Assembly (NCBI GenBank): GCA_949361645.1
Contig: OX442415.1
Span: forward strand, 11,756,745-11,820,744
Origin: Spongilla lacustris
Lineage: Eukaryota > Porifera > Demospongiae > Spongillida > Spongillidae
Length of the DNA stretch: 64,000 nucleotides
Direction of reading: 5' to 3'
Under the pieces are notes generated by a model. The model saw only the letters and a program-made list of their open reading frames with translations, searched no databases and was not told where the DNA came from. Shown here one piece after another: positions 13,880 through 25,445 of this stretch. A program made the translations under genes and the position numbers. The first letter of the stretch is position 1. Each line of letters starts with the position of its first letter.

Positions 13880-14690
13880 CCTCTGTTTCATTCCATATCT
13901 CTTGTCTTTTGCTAGGCCATGTAGTGATCCCCATTTCAGTCCGTCCCATTCTTCATTGCTTTCATCGTCCCCCTTTAGTTCCTTCACAGAGTGGTCTCTA
14001 GTGGGTACACCCTTTCCAACACCTGTTCCTTCTGCCCTTTTCTTTGCACAACACGCCCTCTCAATGTGTCCCCATTTCCTGCAAACTTTGTTTCTGAACC
14101 TGCACTGTTGAGTATCATGCGCTCCTCCACACCTGTTGCAAGCCCCTAGGCCTGACTGTCTCCCCCTTCTTGGTGGTGCTGCCACTTGATGTACTTCAGG
14201 GTCTTGTTCCTGTTTTGTGACACTCTGCAACTGTTCTGCGCGTCTTTAGTCTCCCTTTCCGCTATTTCCGCTGTCTCCAGCACCTTGGCAAAAGTGAGGT
14301 CTGCCTTTGTGAGGAGTCTCTTCTGTACCCCCTCGTCCCTCATACCAAAGAACACCCTGTCTCTCAGCGTCTCTGATAACGTCGCACCAAACGCACAGTT
14401 CTGCAAACTTGCTGCATACCACATATCCCTCCTTTTGTCCCGTTTGTGGAACCGTACGTTCTGCGATGACTAGAGGTTTAGGCGCTACGTGTGTCGTTAA
14501 GGCTGCGACCAGTTGCTCGTACGTTCGGTCTTTCAATTTCTGGGGTGCTACGAGCGCTCGGAGCAGGCCAAATGTAATACAGGCGAGGAAAGCGTCCTTT
14601 TTCTGTTCGGCTTCCACTTTATTTGCCAGGAAGAAATGTTCTAACCGCTCGACGTATTAACTCAACCAGTCTTCCGTTGACGCGTCACAC
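13880..14690 (-). pseudogene. gag: Second Ty3/gypsy gag fragment (frameshifted)
   Basis: Read from about 14690 downward, this shows capsid-type motifs EQKKDAFLACITFG, LRALVAPQKLKDRTYEQLV, LRDRVFFGMRDEGVQKRLL and AKVLETAEIAE. Two zinc-knuckle-like motifs follow: CNRCGGAHDTQQC and CRKWGHIERAC. At least two frame changes (near 14450 and 14240) and an internal stop at the start break it. The sequence differs from the gag at 16301-17195, so it comes from another gypsy family. No LTR or pol of that family is seen beside it. Confidence 0.8.
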
Positions 14691-14898
14691 TCCCCTGCCA
14701 TCCTTCTTAGCTATCCCATGCACCCTTGTCGCCCTGTAGACCTCAGGATGCACTCGGATAGCTCAGATCCAGCTACAGCTACGTGTAGGCCTACATCTCT
14801 TGTCTGAGCAGCCGGTCGAGGTAAGCAGCCTAACATCATTTCAATACATCGATCTGTCTTGCAGAAAACACAGACTCGAAGCTTTTAGTATTCCATGG

Positions 14899-15546
14899 TA
14901 TGTACTAGTAGTTACCCCCGGCACGGGGCGGCACCTGGCCCACCACGCCCTCTGCTCGACTCCAGCTTTGCAAAATGCTGGCATGTCCTAGATCTAGATC
15001 GATCCTAGTCTCATTTTATTAACTATGGAATATCCTTGATTTTACTAAATATCTATGGCAACACATAGAAACGCCATTTAAAAATGGCGCCTTATTGCAC
15101 CAAAACTGATTTACTATTTTTAAAAATGGTCCCCAAATTCTTCACGACAACATCCACTTTTTTCCATATATTATATTATTTGGATAGTTGTAGAATTGTT
15201 TCAGAGGGTGGCAAAAGTTCTAACCCCCCTCTGTTCATTAGTTATAACTAATGGAATATCTTAATTAGCATGATTTTTTTCCATTTTCTGTACAAGTCTA
15301 TGGAATATCATATTTTCAGAAATGGTCCCAGAATTTTGGACGATACAAGGTATAAAATTTGAAATTGCCTACATTTAAACATCATTTAGAGTAGTATTAG
15401 AGGGTGGCAAAAGTTGCAGGTCTGTTAGTTAAGTAAATAATAATCAAGTTAGTAAAAACGCCATACATTCTCTATGGAACGTACCGCGGAATGAAATCCA
15501 AAAATTTACAAACCGCAACTTTCGTGTCCGTTGATTTCTCCATATG
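14899..15546 (+). repeat. Dispersed 0.65-kb repeat, copy 1
   Basis: This sequence matches 52367-53000 in inverted orientation over nearly its whole length, with scattered substitutions. Shared landmarks are TATGTACTAGTAGTTACCCC at one end and GATTTCTCCATATG at the other. No coding potential is seen. It forms the right end of the segment inserted in gypsy pol. The other copy truncates the membrane-protein gene copy, so the family is mobile or recombinogenic. Confidence 0.85.
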
Positions 15547-15548
15547 AC

Positions 15549-16310
15549 CATCATTTCATCAAATGGTATAGCTGTGGCCACATTTGTTCCCTTGTGGATG
15601 ACTGCCTCTGTTGGTAGGGGGTTGATGATAAGTATGGGTACTTGCCCACCTGGCAATGAGGTCACCAGGGCTCCAGCCACCAGGATTGGAAGGTCGAACC
15701 GTGAACCTTCAACCAACCATACACCTGTTCCATCAGTTGATGAAATAGTAGCTGTGGTTTGAATCTCACTGAAGGGCGGAATTGCCAACGTTTCCACCAA
15801 GGCTACCCGCTGTAGTTCACTGCGTCTGTCAGTGTGATCTAAGACCTTCCCTGGCACCTTTTCCAGTGGTACTGTCACATTTCTGAATTGGAGGATATTC
15901 TTAGGCAAATCAATGACACCTTCAAACTTCCTCAGAAAATCTAATCCAATAATACAATCTACACCCAGTGCATCAACAACAACAAAATCAGACACAAAGG
16001 TTGTACCAGCAATGTCTAGGTGCAAGGTTGTTACCCCACACACTGAAACTGGGCTACCTTCAACACCAACCAGCTTGTGTCCATCCCAAGGTGACAGGCT
16101 ACAGCCGTGTTCTCCTTCCAATTGGCACCACACTGTCTTCTTAAACAAACTCACTGTGGCGCCAGTGTCTATCATACATTGAACTGTCTTGTTTCTAACA
16201 AAAGCTGTTATGCAAGGTGATGATGCAGGGTTAATTGCCAAACTACAATGGACCATTGTATTTTGTCCCTCATGCACTTGGTCCCTAGTGGTGAGGGGTT
16301 CTAGTTTCCC
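15549..16310 (-). CDS. pro: Gypsy protease region of pol (interrupted at its 3' end)
   Basis: Reading enters in the -1 frame relative to the gag end at the GGGAAAC heptamer (16304-16310) and runs KLEPLTTRDQVHEGQ. The retropepsin active site is CMIDTGATVSLF. The second conserved strand is GVDCIIGLDFLRKF (hydrophobic-hydrophobic-G-x-D). The frame stays open to FDEMM at 15549, where the 7.4-kb segment breaks pol. Past that point the open frame is read into the insert and is not native. In an intact element this domain would cut the Gag-Pol polyprotein. Confidence 0.85.
16267..16310 (-). promoter_or_regulatory. Candidate -1 ribosomal frameshift signal at gag/pro
   Basis: In element orientation the slippery heptamer G GGA AAC (16304-16310) sits in the gag zero frame and is followed at once by the gag stop TAG (16301-16303). 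After a six-base spacer, CCCTCA (16297-16292) can pair with TGAGGG (16272-16267), giving a downstream stem. The protease frame is exactly -1. Heptamer class, phase and spacing match known retroelement frameshift sites. The stem is short, and a pseudoknot was not established. Confidence 0.65.
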
Positions 16311-17195
16311 TGCTGCTTCGAGCGGTTGCCCTCAGCAGCAGTGCAGTTTCTTGCAATATGACCAACTTGCCCGCATTTGTAGCATACAATTCGCTTACCA
16401 CGACCCTCAACTCCAGTACCATGCAGTCGTCCGCATTGGTCTCCGAGCCGCAGCCGCATCTCCGAAGGAAGATTCCAGCCTCTCCAGCCGTGCTGACAAT
16501 GTTTTCAGCATTTCTAAGACCGTGTCCTGGCCGCTGCTGGTTGACAACGTAGCAGCAATACTCTGGGCCCCTACTTCTTCTGCAACCGTTGCCGCGTTCA
16601 CTTCTTGTCTCACTCCCGGGCGGAGATACGACTGTATCTCCAGCGTTGTGGTGACTGCTTCATCAACAGTCTTCGGCTCTCTCTGTCTAACAGCAAATGC
16701 AACCTGGGAGTTATCAAGCTCACCGAGGTATCTTTATAGAGCGAGCAATTCTTTCGCTTTTTCATCCAGCTCTGGTAAAGCTTTCTCCGCTAGGACTCGC
16801 AGCTCGTCCGCGAAATCGCTCCAAGACTCGTCTCGCTTGCGCCTCCTGGCCTGAAATTCAACAAAATACAATTTCCGCTTACTGTCTGGCTCAAAACGTT
16901 TTTGGAGCGCTTCCTTGGCTGCTTCGTAGTTCTGTTTGGTTTCAGGGGAAAGTCGCTTCCACGCAGTCTGCGCTTTCCCAGTTAGCCGCACTGGCAACCA
17001 CAGCCGCTTCGTTTCGCTATCCCATCCATTTACCAGAGCAGCAGCTTCAAAATGGTCTATCCACTCTGCCCAATTTGATAGACCTGAGAACGAATCTGGC
17101 GACACGAGAGGGCGACTAGCGCCAGCTAATTCGCTCCGGAAGACAGGCTGTGTTGGCTGAGCAGCCGCTTCGCCCTCTTCGCCCGGTTTCGACAT
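16301..17195 (-). pseudogene. gag: Gypsy gag (one nonsense codon, one frameshift)
   Basis: The ATG at 17193-17195 begins MSKPGEEGEAAAQ and overlaps the primer-binding site. The capsid-like part shows WAEWIDHFEAAALVNGWD, LPVRLTGKAQTAWKRL and ESWSDFADELRVLAEKALPE. An in-frame TAA at 16734-16736 interrupts it, after which the same frame continues with RYLGELDNSQVAFAVRQ. Near 16430 a single-base shift is needed to reach the zinc knuckle CYKCGQVGHIARNC (CX2CX4HX4C). The frame ends at TAG 16301-16303. Gag would form the particle shell and bind genomic RNA. Confidence 0.82.
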
Positions 17196-17211
17196 CCTGC
17201 CGTCTACGCCA
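17194..17211 (-). promoter_or_regulatory. Primer-binding site, tRNA-Ser-like
   Basis: Two bases inside the 5' LTR the element strand reads TGGCGTAGACGGCAGGAT. Its complement, ATCCTGCCGTCTACGCCA, ends in CCA and folds as the 3' half of a tRNA (T-arm side CCTGC, acceptor strand CGTCTAC). It resembles eukaryotic tRNA-Ser 3' ends. The last bases of the site overlap the gag ATG, an unusually short leader. Confidence 0.7.
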
Positions 17212-17213
17212 CG

Positions 17214-17396
17214 TGTAGCGCTATTGCCGAGTGAGTCTTATAGCAAATCACAGCAATTGTATAATTATCAGCAGACTCTATAAAAGGGCAATAATAGGGT
17301 TTATATACATTTACCAGCGCATGCGTAGGGCTGCACAGCTAAACACCCACGCATACGTAGATACACCAAAAATATATGTCCATATAGCATCGCTAC
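17214..17396 (-). repeat. 5' LTR of the gypsy element
   Basis: This 183-bp direct repeat of 4533-4713 has the same TGTAGCG...CGCTACA termini. In element orientation this is the upstream LTR and would carry the promoter. The stretch CTTTTATAGAG is AT-rich, but no certain TATA box was identified. Confidence 0.9.
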
Positions 17397-17706
17397 ATAA
17401 GTATTAAAGCATTAAAACTATGCTAGTTTTAGTGCTTTGTTTATATGTACAATTAAAATTGCACTACAAGAACAGTACATGTATTTGCACCGTCACGGTT
17501 GTTCGGAGTTGGAAACTAGGTTGCGTATTAAAAACATACGGTACGGGGTCTTAACACAACTTTTAATGAGCTCATTATCGCAGTCGTTTTATCGTACCTT
17601 TTCAGAGGGCTATTTCTTACTGTATTAACACTCTTATTAAAAACCAAATATAGTTTCCACATCTTCTAACATTCCTCTTCTCAAATATGTCGCATGTGTT
17701 GATCTT

Positions 17707-18065
17707 ATGTCGTCTAATGTGTCAGTAAACAAGGAAGTCATGACATTATGTGCGCGTGTATTGGAATATGACCCTCAGTTGTGGATGTTGTACGGGCAGC
17801 TCCCGCAAGAACTCAGGGTAAGCCTGGCGTTTTCGTAAAGAGAAAAGATGGGGGCACAAGGCTATGTATACCAAAAGACGAGAACGATAATTTTTCTCTT
17901 GCTGTGATATTTGCATTTTCATGAATAAATGACACGCTTGCGACTTAATATGTAGGGCAAATGGATTACCGCATCAAGCAACTTGGTAGAATGTGTAGGA
18001 AACGAGTGGTTGACCATCGTGGGAAGAGAAGGTACACTGTATATCAGTGTAAGGAGGTGGCAGAA
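17707..18065 (+). CDS. Possible two-exon small gene, unknown product
   Basis: The ATG at 17707 reads MSSNVSVNKEVMTLCARVLE and on to GQLPQELR, and stops before GTAAGC at 17818. A possible second exon starts at 17957 after TTAATATGTAG. In phase it reads GKWITASSNLVECVGNEW and ends at TAG about 18065. A second frame of this exon (MDYRIKQLGRMCRKRVV) is also open to TAA at 18097, so the true reading is unclear. No domain is recognised. It lies just outside the 5' LTR on the opposite strand. It may be a fragment or chance. Confidence 0.25.
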
Positions 18066-19992
18066 CATCTTCTTATAGCTCAGTATCAGTCAACATAAAC
18101 GATGATGTACCACAACTCTCAAAAATGAAGGGTGTTCCAAAAAAAAAAAAACAAAAAAAAACAAGTCGCCTCTGGCTAGCTCACTGAGCTCAGGAGTGTA
18201 AGGTACAAGTAAGATGTAACATGGCATATACTATTCACCTCATAACAAGTATCAAAGGCAGACGAAAACATCATCACACCCATGCATCAATCGCAGGAGT
18301 ACTCATCAGACACATACATGTACATCAACTGTACACTGTCCTGATTGTCCTGGGCCCCCACTGGCATCCTCTGTGTTTGGAACTCCTCTCACAGCCAGTA
18401 GCCCATGCAATGCACTTGTTTGTGCTAAGTGCATCATCATGCGGCTGCATGACAACGTCAGCCAGTACATGGTGTCAGTGCTGCCGCTTAGAAAAGCCCA
18501 TGTCTCCATCAGAAGTGAAATGTGCACCAGAATTAATACTGCTGCTTCTGCATGAGTGATGTGATGGCTCACTGCGTAGCCAGTACATTTGAAGTTGATC
18601 TCCCTACCAGAAGTGAAATGCATATGGCAGTTGCCGGATGTAGCAGTCCTCCTAGCTGATGAGTGCATCTTGCAAGTCCCTACCTGTGGAAAAGTTAGGT
18701 TTGTCAACTATTCTTTTTTTAGTTAATAGTATTTTCCAACATGAGGTAACTACAGGATTTGGCCTACTTGGGGACCATGCAAAGTTCAGCGGGTTCACCC
18801 AGTACCACACCATACCAGTACCACACCATGCATGAATGTCAAGCTCTAGCGACTTGTGTGTCCATATAGTAAAGCACCACTTTCTAACACTTAGTACAAC
18901 ATCACTTCAGTTGTACCACCACCCAAAAAGATAAAACAATAACAACTCTTTATCAACGCTCGAAAACCGCTAAAAAAATGGCTAGTTTTGTTCGTGTATA
19001 ACTTCGCAAAAATTATCGTTCTCGATTAGCCTACACAAAAAAACGGTACACACTTGCCTTAGCTGTACCTTCCACGTTGGTTTTTCGGTGTTTCTTGCTG
19101 GAGGTCATGGGAAATCCATTCTTTCTGAGGGGTGTTCTTTTGAGGTAGGCCGTTGTCGAAGGCCACAGTTCTTCGTGGGAGTGCGGCCCGAGCACGGGAT
19201 TCACCATACAAAGTGCACAGGTCACAGTACTACACCGTGCAATAAACTTGTCAATAGGACATGTAGTTATCTTGTTTTGCTGTACATTCCAAAGGTCATT
19301 TCGTTGTCGGGGTGGTTGCTAAGGGATGACGCAAGTACGACCTAGTTTCCAATGTTTCAATGGAATTGAACAACCGTGCCGTGCGGTTAGATGAGCAAAT
19401 AGTTTCGGGCCTAAAATTGTTGCTGCCATGTGCGTTGGACCTATTGCACATTGTGTATCATAGCCATATAATGCTTCATTTGACTGAGTCATAAATAGCA
19501 AAATAGGGATATCATTTTGAGGCACTTTCCTTGTGATATAAGGCGCCGGCCGAGGTTGGTTTCCGCAGCAGAAAAATGTAAGAAAATCATATGAAAATCA
19601 ACGATTGTATGTGCATGTAGGCTGCATGTAATCAGTCTGTATCAGTATGTATATATGTGTCAGATCACTTGTAAAATCAAGTCTCAATTTGCGGTCTTTT
19701 TTACTTTTTTCATTTTTGCTGTGTTCCTCTCCGGACCCACAATATGGCGATAAATATGCACACTACAGTGAATATGCATCAGACACAATATATGGGTACT
19801 ACAGGCACCTACAAGTACATGTTGCAGGCATCAATCAACCAACCACAACCACACCCGCGGTTAGGTATGAAAACGATATGCGCTACAAACGCCGTACATG
19901 GTCGATCAGATCGCTCCGCTATCAGTTTGCGCTTGAAAACACTATTGAAAAACGAGTAACGTGCAAAGTCATGTGAATATAGTGGGGTGCGC

Positions 19993-20035
19993 CCCCCCCC
20001 CCCCCCCCCCCCCTCCCCACCTATATCCGCCCCTG
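19993..20035. repeat. Reverse terminus of the 'CAGGGGCGGAT + poly-G' family
   Basis: A run of about 21 C is followed by TCCCCACCTATATCCGCCCCTG, which is the reverse complement of the family terminus (CAGGGGCGGATATAGG). No matching left end was found nearby. The stretch from about 18100 to here holds no supported gene. Confidence 0.6.
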
Positions 20036-20401
20036 TCACTGTAGGGAAACATTTCTGACCATTTGAGATCGTTGGCTTGGTGTTTTCTCAACTCAGTTCA
20101 TGGTCGCATCTAATGCTGCGCTATTCTGCCCAATTTTAAGAACCAGTTAGGAAGTAGGTCATGCTGTGGTCTCTACTTTAGAATTTAAGATGACGTCAAC
20201 AATCATATTGTTAGATTCATGTGCACATTCACACGTGATATTTTGCGTATGCATATTTATATGTGAGTACATGTTATGGTGGTGATGTGGTTCGCGCCAT
20301 AAATGGTGGAGAACTGTCATACAGATTAAAGGTGTATGGGTTAATTGTACAATTAATTAGCCCGTAATATTTAATATTTCACGGGTACTATTATAACTAG
20401 T

Positions 20402-21150
20402 ATGAATATATTTGATGGATGTGGTGCAGCCTTTAGCTATGAACATGCCCTGGATTGTAAGAAAGGAGGTCTCATAACCAGACGCCACAATGAAGTAAGA
20501 GACACTCTTGGTGACCTGTCATCTATTGTTTATAAGGACATTATCAGGGAACCAGTGATACAAGAGGCATGTGAAGTAACAGGTGAACCCTCCTTAATAG
20601 CTGATCTTGGTGTACGAGGGGTCTGGCAGCCTCAGGCTCAAGCACTTTTTGATGTACATGTGATAGACACCGATGCACCCTCTCATGTTCAAAGAAGTGT
20701 GGCAGCAGTCCTAGCATCAGCTGAAACAGAAAAAAAGAAAAAATACAACAATGCAGCTATTGCTAGACGAGCCTCATTTACACCATTTGTGGTGTCAGTT
20801 GATGGTGCCTTGGGATGTGAAGCAACCAACTATCTTAAACACCTCTCTGAGTACATCTGCATGAAATGGGGAAAGTCCTATGGAGAAGTGATGGGATGGC
20901 TGAGGGCCAGTTTGTCATTTGCAATCATAAGAGCCACTGATTTGTGTCTCCGGGGATCTCGTATCAGATGGAGGAGTGCGATGGATATGGCTGATGGGAT
21001 GGGACTTCCCTATATAGTAGAATAGTTGGTCCTTTTATAATATTTCACATGTGGATAATTCATTTCTATCTCTCTTGAATTATGGATTCTATACTTATGC
21101 AAGAACCTGTATTGTATGTATTTATTATTATTATTATTATTATAATATAT
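20402..21150 (+). pseudogene. 5'-truncated non-LTR retrotransposon: C-terminal endonuclease domain
   Basis: A 207-residue open frame begins CGAAFSYEHALDCKKGG, then RRHNEVRDTLGDL. It resembles the cysteine/histidine and endonuclease tail of restriction-enzyme-like-endonuclease retrotransposons. The nuclease core ADLGVRGVW...ALFDVHVID has the spaced acidic residues of a PD-(D/E)XK fold. SFTPFVVSVDGALGCEA and WLRASLSFAIIRAT follow. No reverse transcriptase lies upstream, so only the 3' end is present. A (TTA)n tail at about 21119-21150 fits target-primed insertion. The frame is open, but with no upstream part the copy is dead. The class assignment rests on recalled motifs. Confidence 0.65.
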
Positions 21151-21234
21151 TTGAGTAGTACTGATGCATTATTATCAGGTCTACGTTTATTGTACACGCA
21201 CTGAACAACTTCATCGAGTGATCAGGTACATGTA

Positions 21235-21831
21235 CAGGGTGTTTCACAATCAAGGAAAATTGTTTATAAATTAACCAAATGCAGTTAATTTGTTGATAAA
21301 TGCTCTATTAACTTGAGCTTAAATGTTGATGTAAACAAACTAAATATTAATTTAATAATTAATTTAATAAAATCAAAAAATTTAAATTAACAAACACGAA
21401 TTAATAATTCTTGATAGCATCTAATCAATACATACCATTTTAGAGGCATTCAAAAGCTTCAACATATACTTGAATTTTAATAATATCAAGTCAGCCGAAT
21501 TTATTAATAAATTCAAACCACTAAATCGAGATTCAATGGCCCCTAAATCAAGTACATTGCAACAATCTTGAATAACTTCTAAATAGAAGCAGTTGATTAA
21601 ATACAGTTTGCATCTTTTAACTAACCAACAGCCCTACATTTATTAACTTTAATAATATTTAATTGAAATGAATAGAGGTTTTGGGACTTTTATTGTTGTT
21701 AATTAACCATTAAAGATTTTATTTCACCAGCATGTCTTCTTTTGCTGTTAGAACTTTTAGCAACAATCACAAGTTAATTAACTGCTTGTAGTTAATTTAT
21801 AAACAATTTTCCTTGATTGTGAAACACCCTG
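21235..21831. mobile_element. Mariner/Tc1-like MITE with 42-bp inverted ends
   Basis: CAGGGTGTTTCACAATCAAG at the left is the reverse complement of the right end, and the match continues to about 42 bases. Both ends are flanked by TA, the target duplication of Tc1/mariner elements. The 597-bp interior is AT-rich and non-coding. Related ends occur at 62163, about 58163 (reverse) and about 41805 (reverse). Confidence 0.85.
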
Positions 21832-22085
21832 TATATTAAAAACGACCCAAAAAAGGATGTCAATATATAGGATTTGTTTCTTAACCTACTGTGCATTTAC
21901 ATCTATACCCAAACCGAGGCAGGGGGTGGGAGGATCTGCATGCACCTCCATAAGTGACTGCTTTTGCAACTCTTTTGAATATATTTATAGATGGATTAAA
22001 TTGCGCCACTGCCACAACTATACAAGCAGTTTGGAATGTCACACAATAGTACTATACAATATTTCATTGTCACTTTTCTCTTCAT

Positions 22086-23857
22086 CTACAAAGCTTTTTC
22101 ACTTTTATTCTCCTTCTGATTCAAGGCTTCAAAGAGTCTATATACTGTATCTGGTTCAACTGATTCATCGGTTTCTCTCTCCTCACCCTCTTCTACTAAG
22201 CATTCAAGGCCCATTCCACTTTCTTTGGAAAAGAAGAAGTGCTTAATGCCAATCCCAATGGCTGAAAATAGTGCTGAGGGAAGAAGGGCATAAACATAGG
22301 TAGTTGGAAAACTTTTGAGCGTTTTCATTCCTCCGTCAGTGAGAACCAGAATGTAGACAGCAAGAACAACACAAATCACAGCTCCAAAGGTACATAACAC
22401 GCCCAACGTTATTAATTTTTCTCTTGGTACATTTTCCTGTTCTTGTGTATCCACATTTTCCTGTTCTTGTATATCCATATTTTCCTGTTCTTGTATATCC
22501 ATATTTTTTTGTTCTTGTATATCCATATTTGGCTTCCAGTCATCCAATATCTTGAAAGCGAGAGCAAGACAAAACACCAAGCATACAGCCATGCTAAACA
22601 CAAGCATTAAAATTGCAATAGTGCGAATGGTGTCTATCAGTATGGAGACAAGCACAGGGATTAAAGACGTGGCAAGAAGTTGAGCCAAGCTCAGTAGTAT
22701 CCACACAGCCACACATCGTGAATTATTTTTTGTACAACAGACAGTTGGTTTTTTTGATAATATATATCTAACGGACTTATTATTATAAGGAAGTAAAAAT
22801 TTAGCCCTTGTGTATGCCAAGTATCCATGATAACCTATGCACATGGAGGGCACAGCATAACTGATGGCATCAAAAAGGACATATTGCCACGGAATGTGGA
22901 TCATAAAATTTATAAACACTGTGTGCCTCACAGCTGTTATGGCAATATCAAACATCAGATAAAGACCCATGTAGATCCCTCCAATAATCACCACAGCCCA
23001 AAACGTATTCTGGATGGCTGGAGCATCCTTGATTTGCTTCAGGTGCTCTTTTATAGGCAATATGACAGCTGCTCTGAGAGCAATCACAGCTCCAAAGTTG
23101 AAGACAACATAAACTGAGCTGAAGAGCCAAAATGAAGTACACTGATAGCAGTCTAATTTATTCACATCAAACACAATCCCCTGATCATCAGAGTTGCTAA
23201 ATCTACTTACTGAACGTCCATTTCTTGCATATCCCTGTGCCTTAATGAAATAAAGCACACTTCAGTTATACATGTATCGTAGAATGCCTAAAATGAACAT
23301 GTACTTACCCATTGCAAGTGTTTCTGCAAAATATCTTTAATTAATATTTCGTTGAATAGCGATGAACAATTGATGGTGATATTCACGATAAGATTTGTGT
23401 TTTTCTCTGATGAGTATTGATGCAATAGTTCATCAATAAATGGCAATGCATTCAGAGGATCCATGGACAGTCTGAAAATTGGAGGAAACAGCCATCCCAG
23501 TTCTCCTTGTACTGAAAATGGATACCACTGGTAATAAAGCAATTCTTTGCTGTTGTTTCCAGTTGAATTTCCAGTTGAAATTAAATTCAAACTGGTAAAA
23601 ATTATCGCTCTGTCAAAGACAGGATTTGAATTGAAAAAAAATTTTTCAAGATGGGCCAGGTTATCATTTTTCACCATTTCATCGTTTATAACCTGATATA
23701 TGCAATCCTCGTCATTATCACACATACAACCAACAGCTCTATTGTGACTCATTAGTGCTAGACAACAAAAAAATATCATTATTTTGTTGTGCAGTAACCT
23801 GAAAAATAAAGTACGAAGGGTAGAAATAATTAACTGACTCACTGAGACAATAGCCAT
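22086..23857 (-). CDS. Multi-pass membrane protein, unknown family (copy 1)
   Basis: Two coding exons join in phase: up to 23857 down to 23309 (donor GTAAGT after CAATGG), and 23249-22086 after TTTCATTAAG. A further intron may exist, since TTTATTTTTCAG precedes 23794 and an ATG at 23779 would give a signal-peptide-like MIFFCCLALMSHNRAVGC. The first exon encodes a Cys-bearing, glycosylation-rich (NST, NNS, NITIN) outer domain. The second has about six to seven hydrophobic spans, including LFSSVYVVFNFGAVIAL, FWAVVIIGGIYMGLYLMFDI, LLATSLIPVLVSILI and VCTFGAVICVVLA-like segments. Between the last groups lies a repeated MDIQEQEN loop. It ends in an acidic tail. It could be a receptor-like or tetraspan-like protein. 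A partial copy lies at 53005-53511. Confidence 0.7.
22431..22530 (-). repeat. 24-bp coding repeat (MDIQEQEN), four units
   Basis: Four 24-base units encode NMDIQEQE variants in a predicted loop of the membrane protein. The length is a multiple of three, so copy-number change keeps the frame. The units are near identical, suggesting recent expansion. Confidence 0.85.
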
Positions 23858-24686
23858 CGCCAAATATTACCAAAAAGCAACAAGGAAATGCAAACATACA
23901 TTTCATCCCTATTAATCACACATGTATTTGTCTTCAAGGTACTGATCAAAAGTAAATTCAAAATTGCTATTCATAACATATGATATTGTTAATTAAATGA
24001 TGCTCATTCAAGTAGCAAATATTTAATTACCAGTTGTCCTGTTGCTGCATGACTCAGAATGTTGTTTTAAAAGTATTTTTATAAGTTCATCAGTTCAAAA
24101 CGTATGCAGAGTTGCAACAGGTGTACCCAAAAACTAGGATTGGTTCAGCTCCCTGAATATCTATAACATGGTGTAGCATGTTTGACATTGTATAACTGTA
24201 GGATCATGAACCATACCTATAATACTGAACTGAGTATTTTAGCACATAACATAGTCAAAACGGACTTCAGAGTCCTCAATGTCAATGTATTCTCTTTGAA
24301 ATCTGAAATGTTCTATTTACTTGGAAGCTGCCAGCAAGTTGACCTATATGTACAAGTTAAGTCTTCAATCATTTGTTAAAATTATTTGTATGCACACCCT
24401 CGGGCAACTTGCATGGACTTCAAGGCCAACTGAAACTTACATTTTTATCTGTTGAGTGTTGGATGTTGTGTCATCAATTTCGTATCTATATACATGGCAT
24501 TAAAAGGGACCAAAAAATAAATAAAAACTAAATAAAGACTACAGCATTCCTAATATGGCCCCACACAGCAGGTCCTCTCCGCACAACAAGCCTTCTAATG
24601 ATTTCTGCCGCCCATATCGATCTTCATGATTTATAATATGGGATACTGTCATGCAGCAATGAACATCACCAACAAGGCCCATAGCC

Positions 24687-24741
24687 GGGGGGGGGGGGGG
24701 GGGGGGGGTGCATTTGCACACACACACACACACACACACAC
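24687..24741. repeat. Poly-G run followed by (CA)n
   Basis: Twenty-two G are followed by TGCATTTG and about 13 CA units. No gene is present. The flanks from 24320 to 24940 show nothing else I can support. Confidence 0.9.
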
Positions 24742-25398
24742 CCTACTGCAGCTATGAAATTATTCACATTCACTTGATTATTTATTGCAGTGCAATCTAC
24801 ACATATTTGGATGACAACTGCCAGCTGTCTGCATGTATATATTGTGCATGTGTGCATGTAAGAGCGCACTGGTATGATCCAAATGTAGGATCGGAAAGAT
24901 GGCTACAAATGCCTACAAGGCATCGTGCATGTATCATATATACAGGGTCTTTGCGAAAGAACGCAACGATTTTACATCACTATAACTTAGGATTGAAATT
25001 AATTAACTGCTTGATTTCTTTAACCTATGTTGCAGAACTTAGGCAAATACTAATAATCCAATTTATTGTAAGCGGTTAAGTAATTGTATCAAAGCCCTCA
25101 TAAATGAAAATATTCCACAGCCCTTTATGCGGCCATACATTTTGTGGACAAAAGGCATACCTATAGAAATATTGAAAAAGTGGTGTAATGCCTTAGCAAC
25201 CACCCTTGACAACCGACAACCTTACAAACTTTGCACTACGTGTTAACATGTTTGAACTTGTCGCCATTTAAAGGCCATACATGGAATGAAGTACCTTTGT
25301 TCTATTAGTAGCCAATGTCACATGGCCTAGTTTTCTCTCCACTGCTTCCTACAAGCGGCCATTTTTTGACGAACCCATCGGCTTCAACGTACTTTTTC

Positions 25399-25414
25399 GG
25401 GCACTCATGCAGTT

Positions 25415-25445
<31 letters not shown>

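Larger units (their letters stand above)
8125..15548. mobile_element. 7.4-kb segment inserted into gypsy pol, flanked by CATCAT
   Basis: Pol reads through FDEMM on the right side (15549-15554) and resumes MMTAYVWAI on the left (8119-8124). The six bases CATCAT are present on both sides, so removing the segment and one copy restores one open frame. The insert holds a 20-bp minisatellite, dinucleotide runs, exon-like islands on the plus strand, a second gypsy gag fragment and a dispersed repeat at its right end. No obvious terminal repeats or transposase explain its mobility, so the mechanism is unknown. Confidence 0.7.
4533..17396 (-). mobile_element. Ty3/gypsy LTR retrotransposon, 12.9 kb, with a 7.4-kb internal insertion
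   Basis: Two direct LTRs (4533-4713 and 17214-17396) enclose gag, protease, reverse transcriptase, RNase H and integrase in that order on the minus strand. This is the Ty3/gypsy order, with integrase last. A primer-binding site abuts the 5' LTR and a purine tract abuts the 3' LTR. The LTRs start and end with the inverted TGTAGCG/CGCTACA and differ only by a small block near their middle, so insertion looks recent. No clean 5-bp target duplication is seen: TCAAG before 4533, TAAGT after 17396. Gag has a stop and a frameshift, and pol has several frameshifts. Bases 8125-15548 are a later insertion. The element as shown is not functional. Confidence 0.9.
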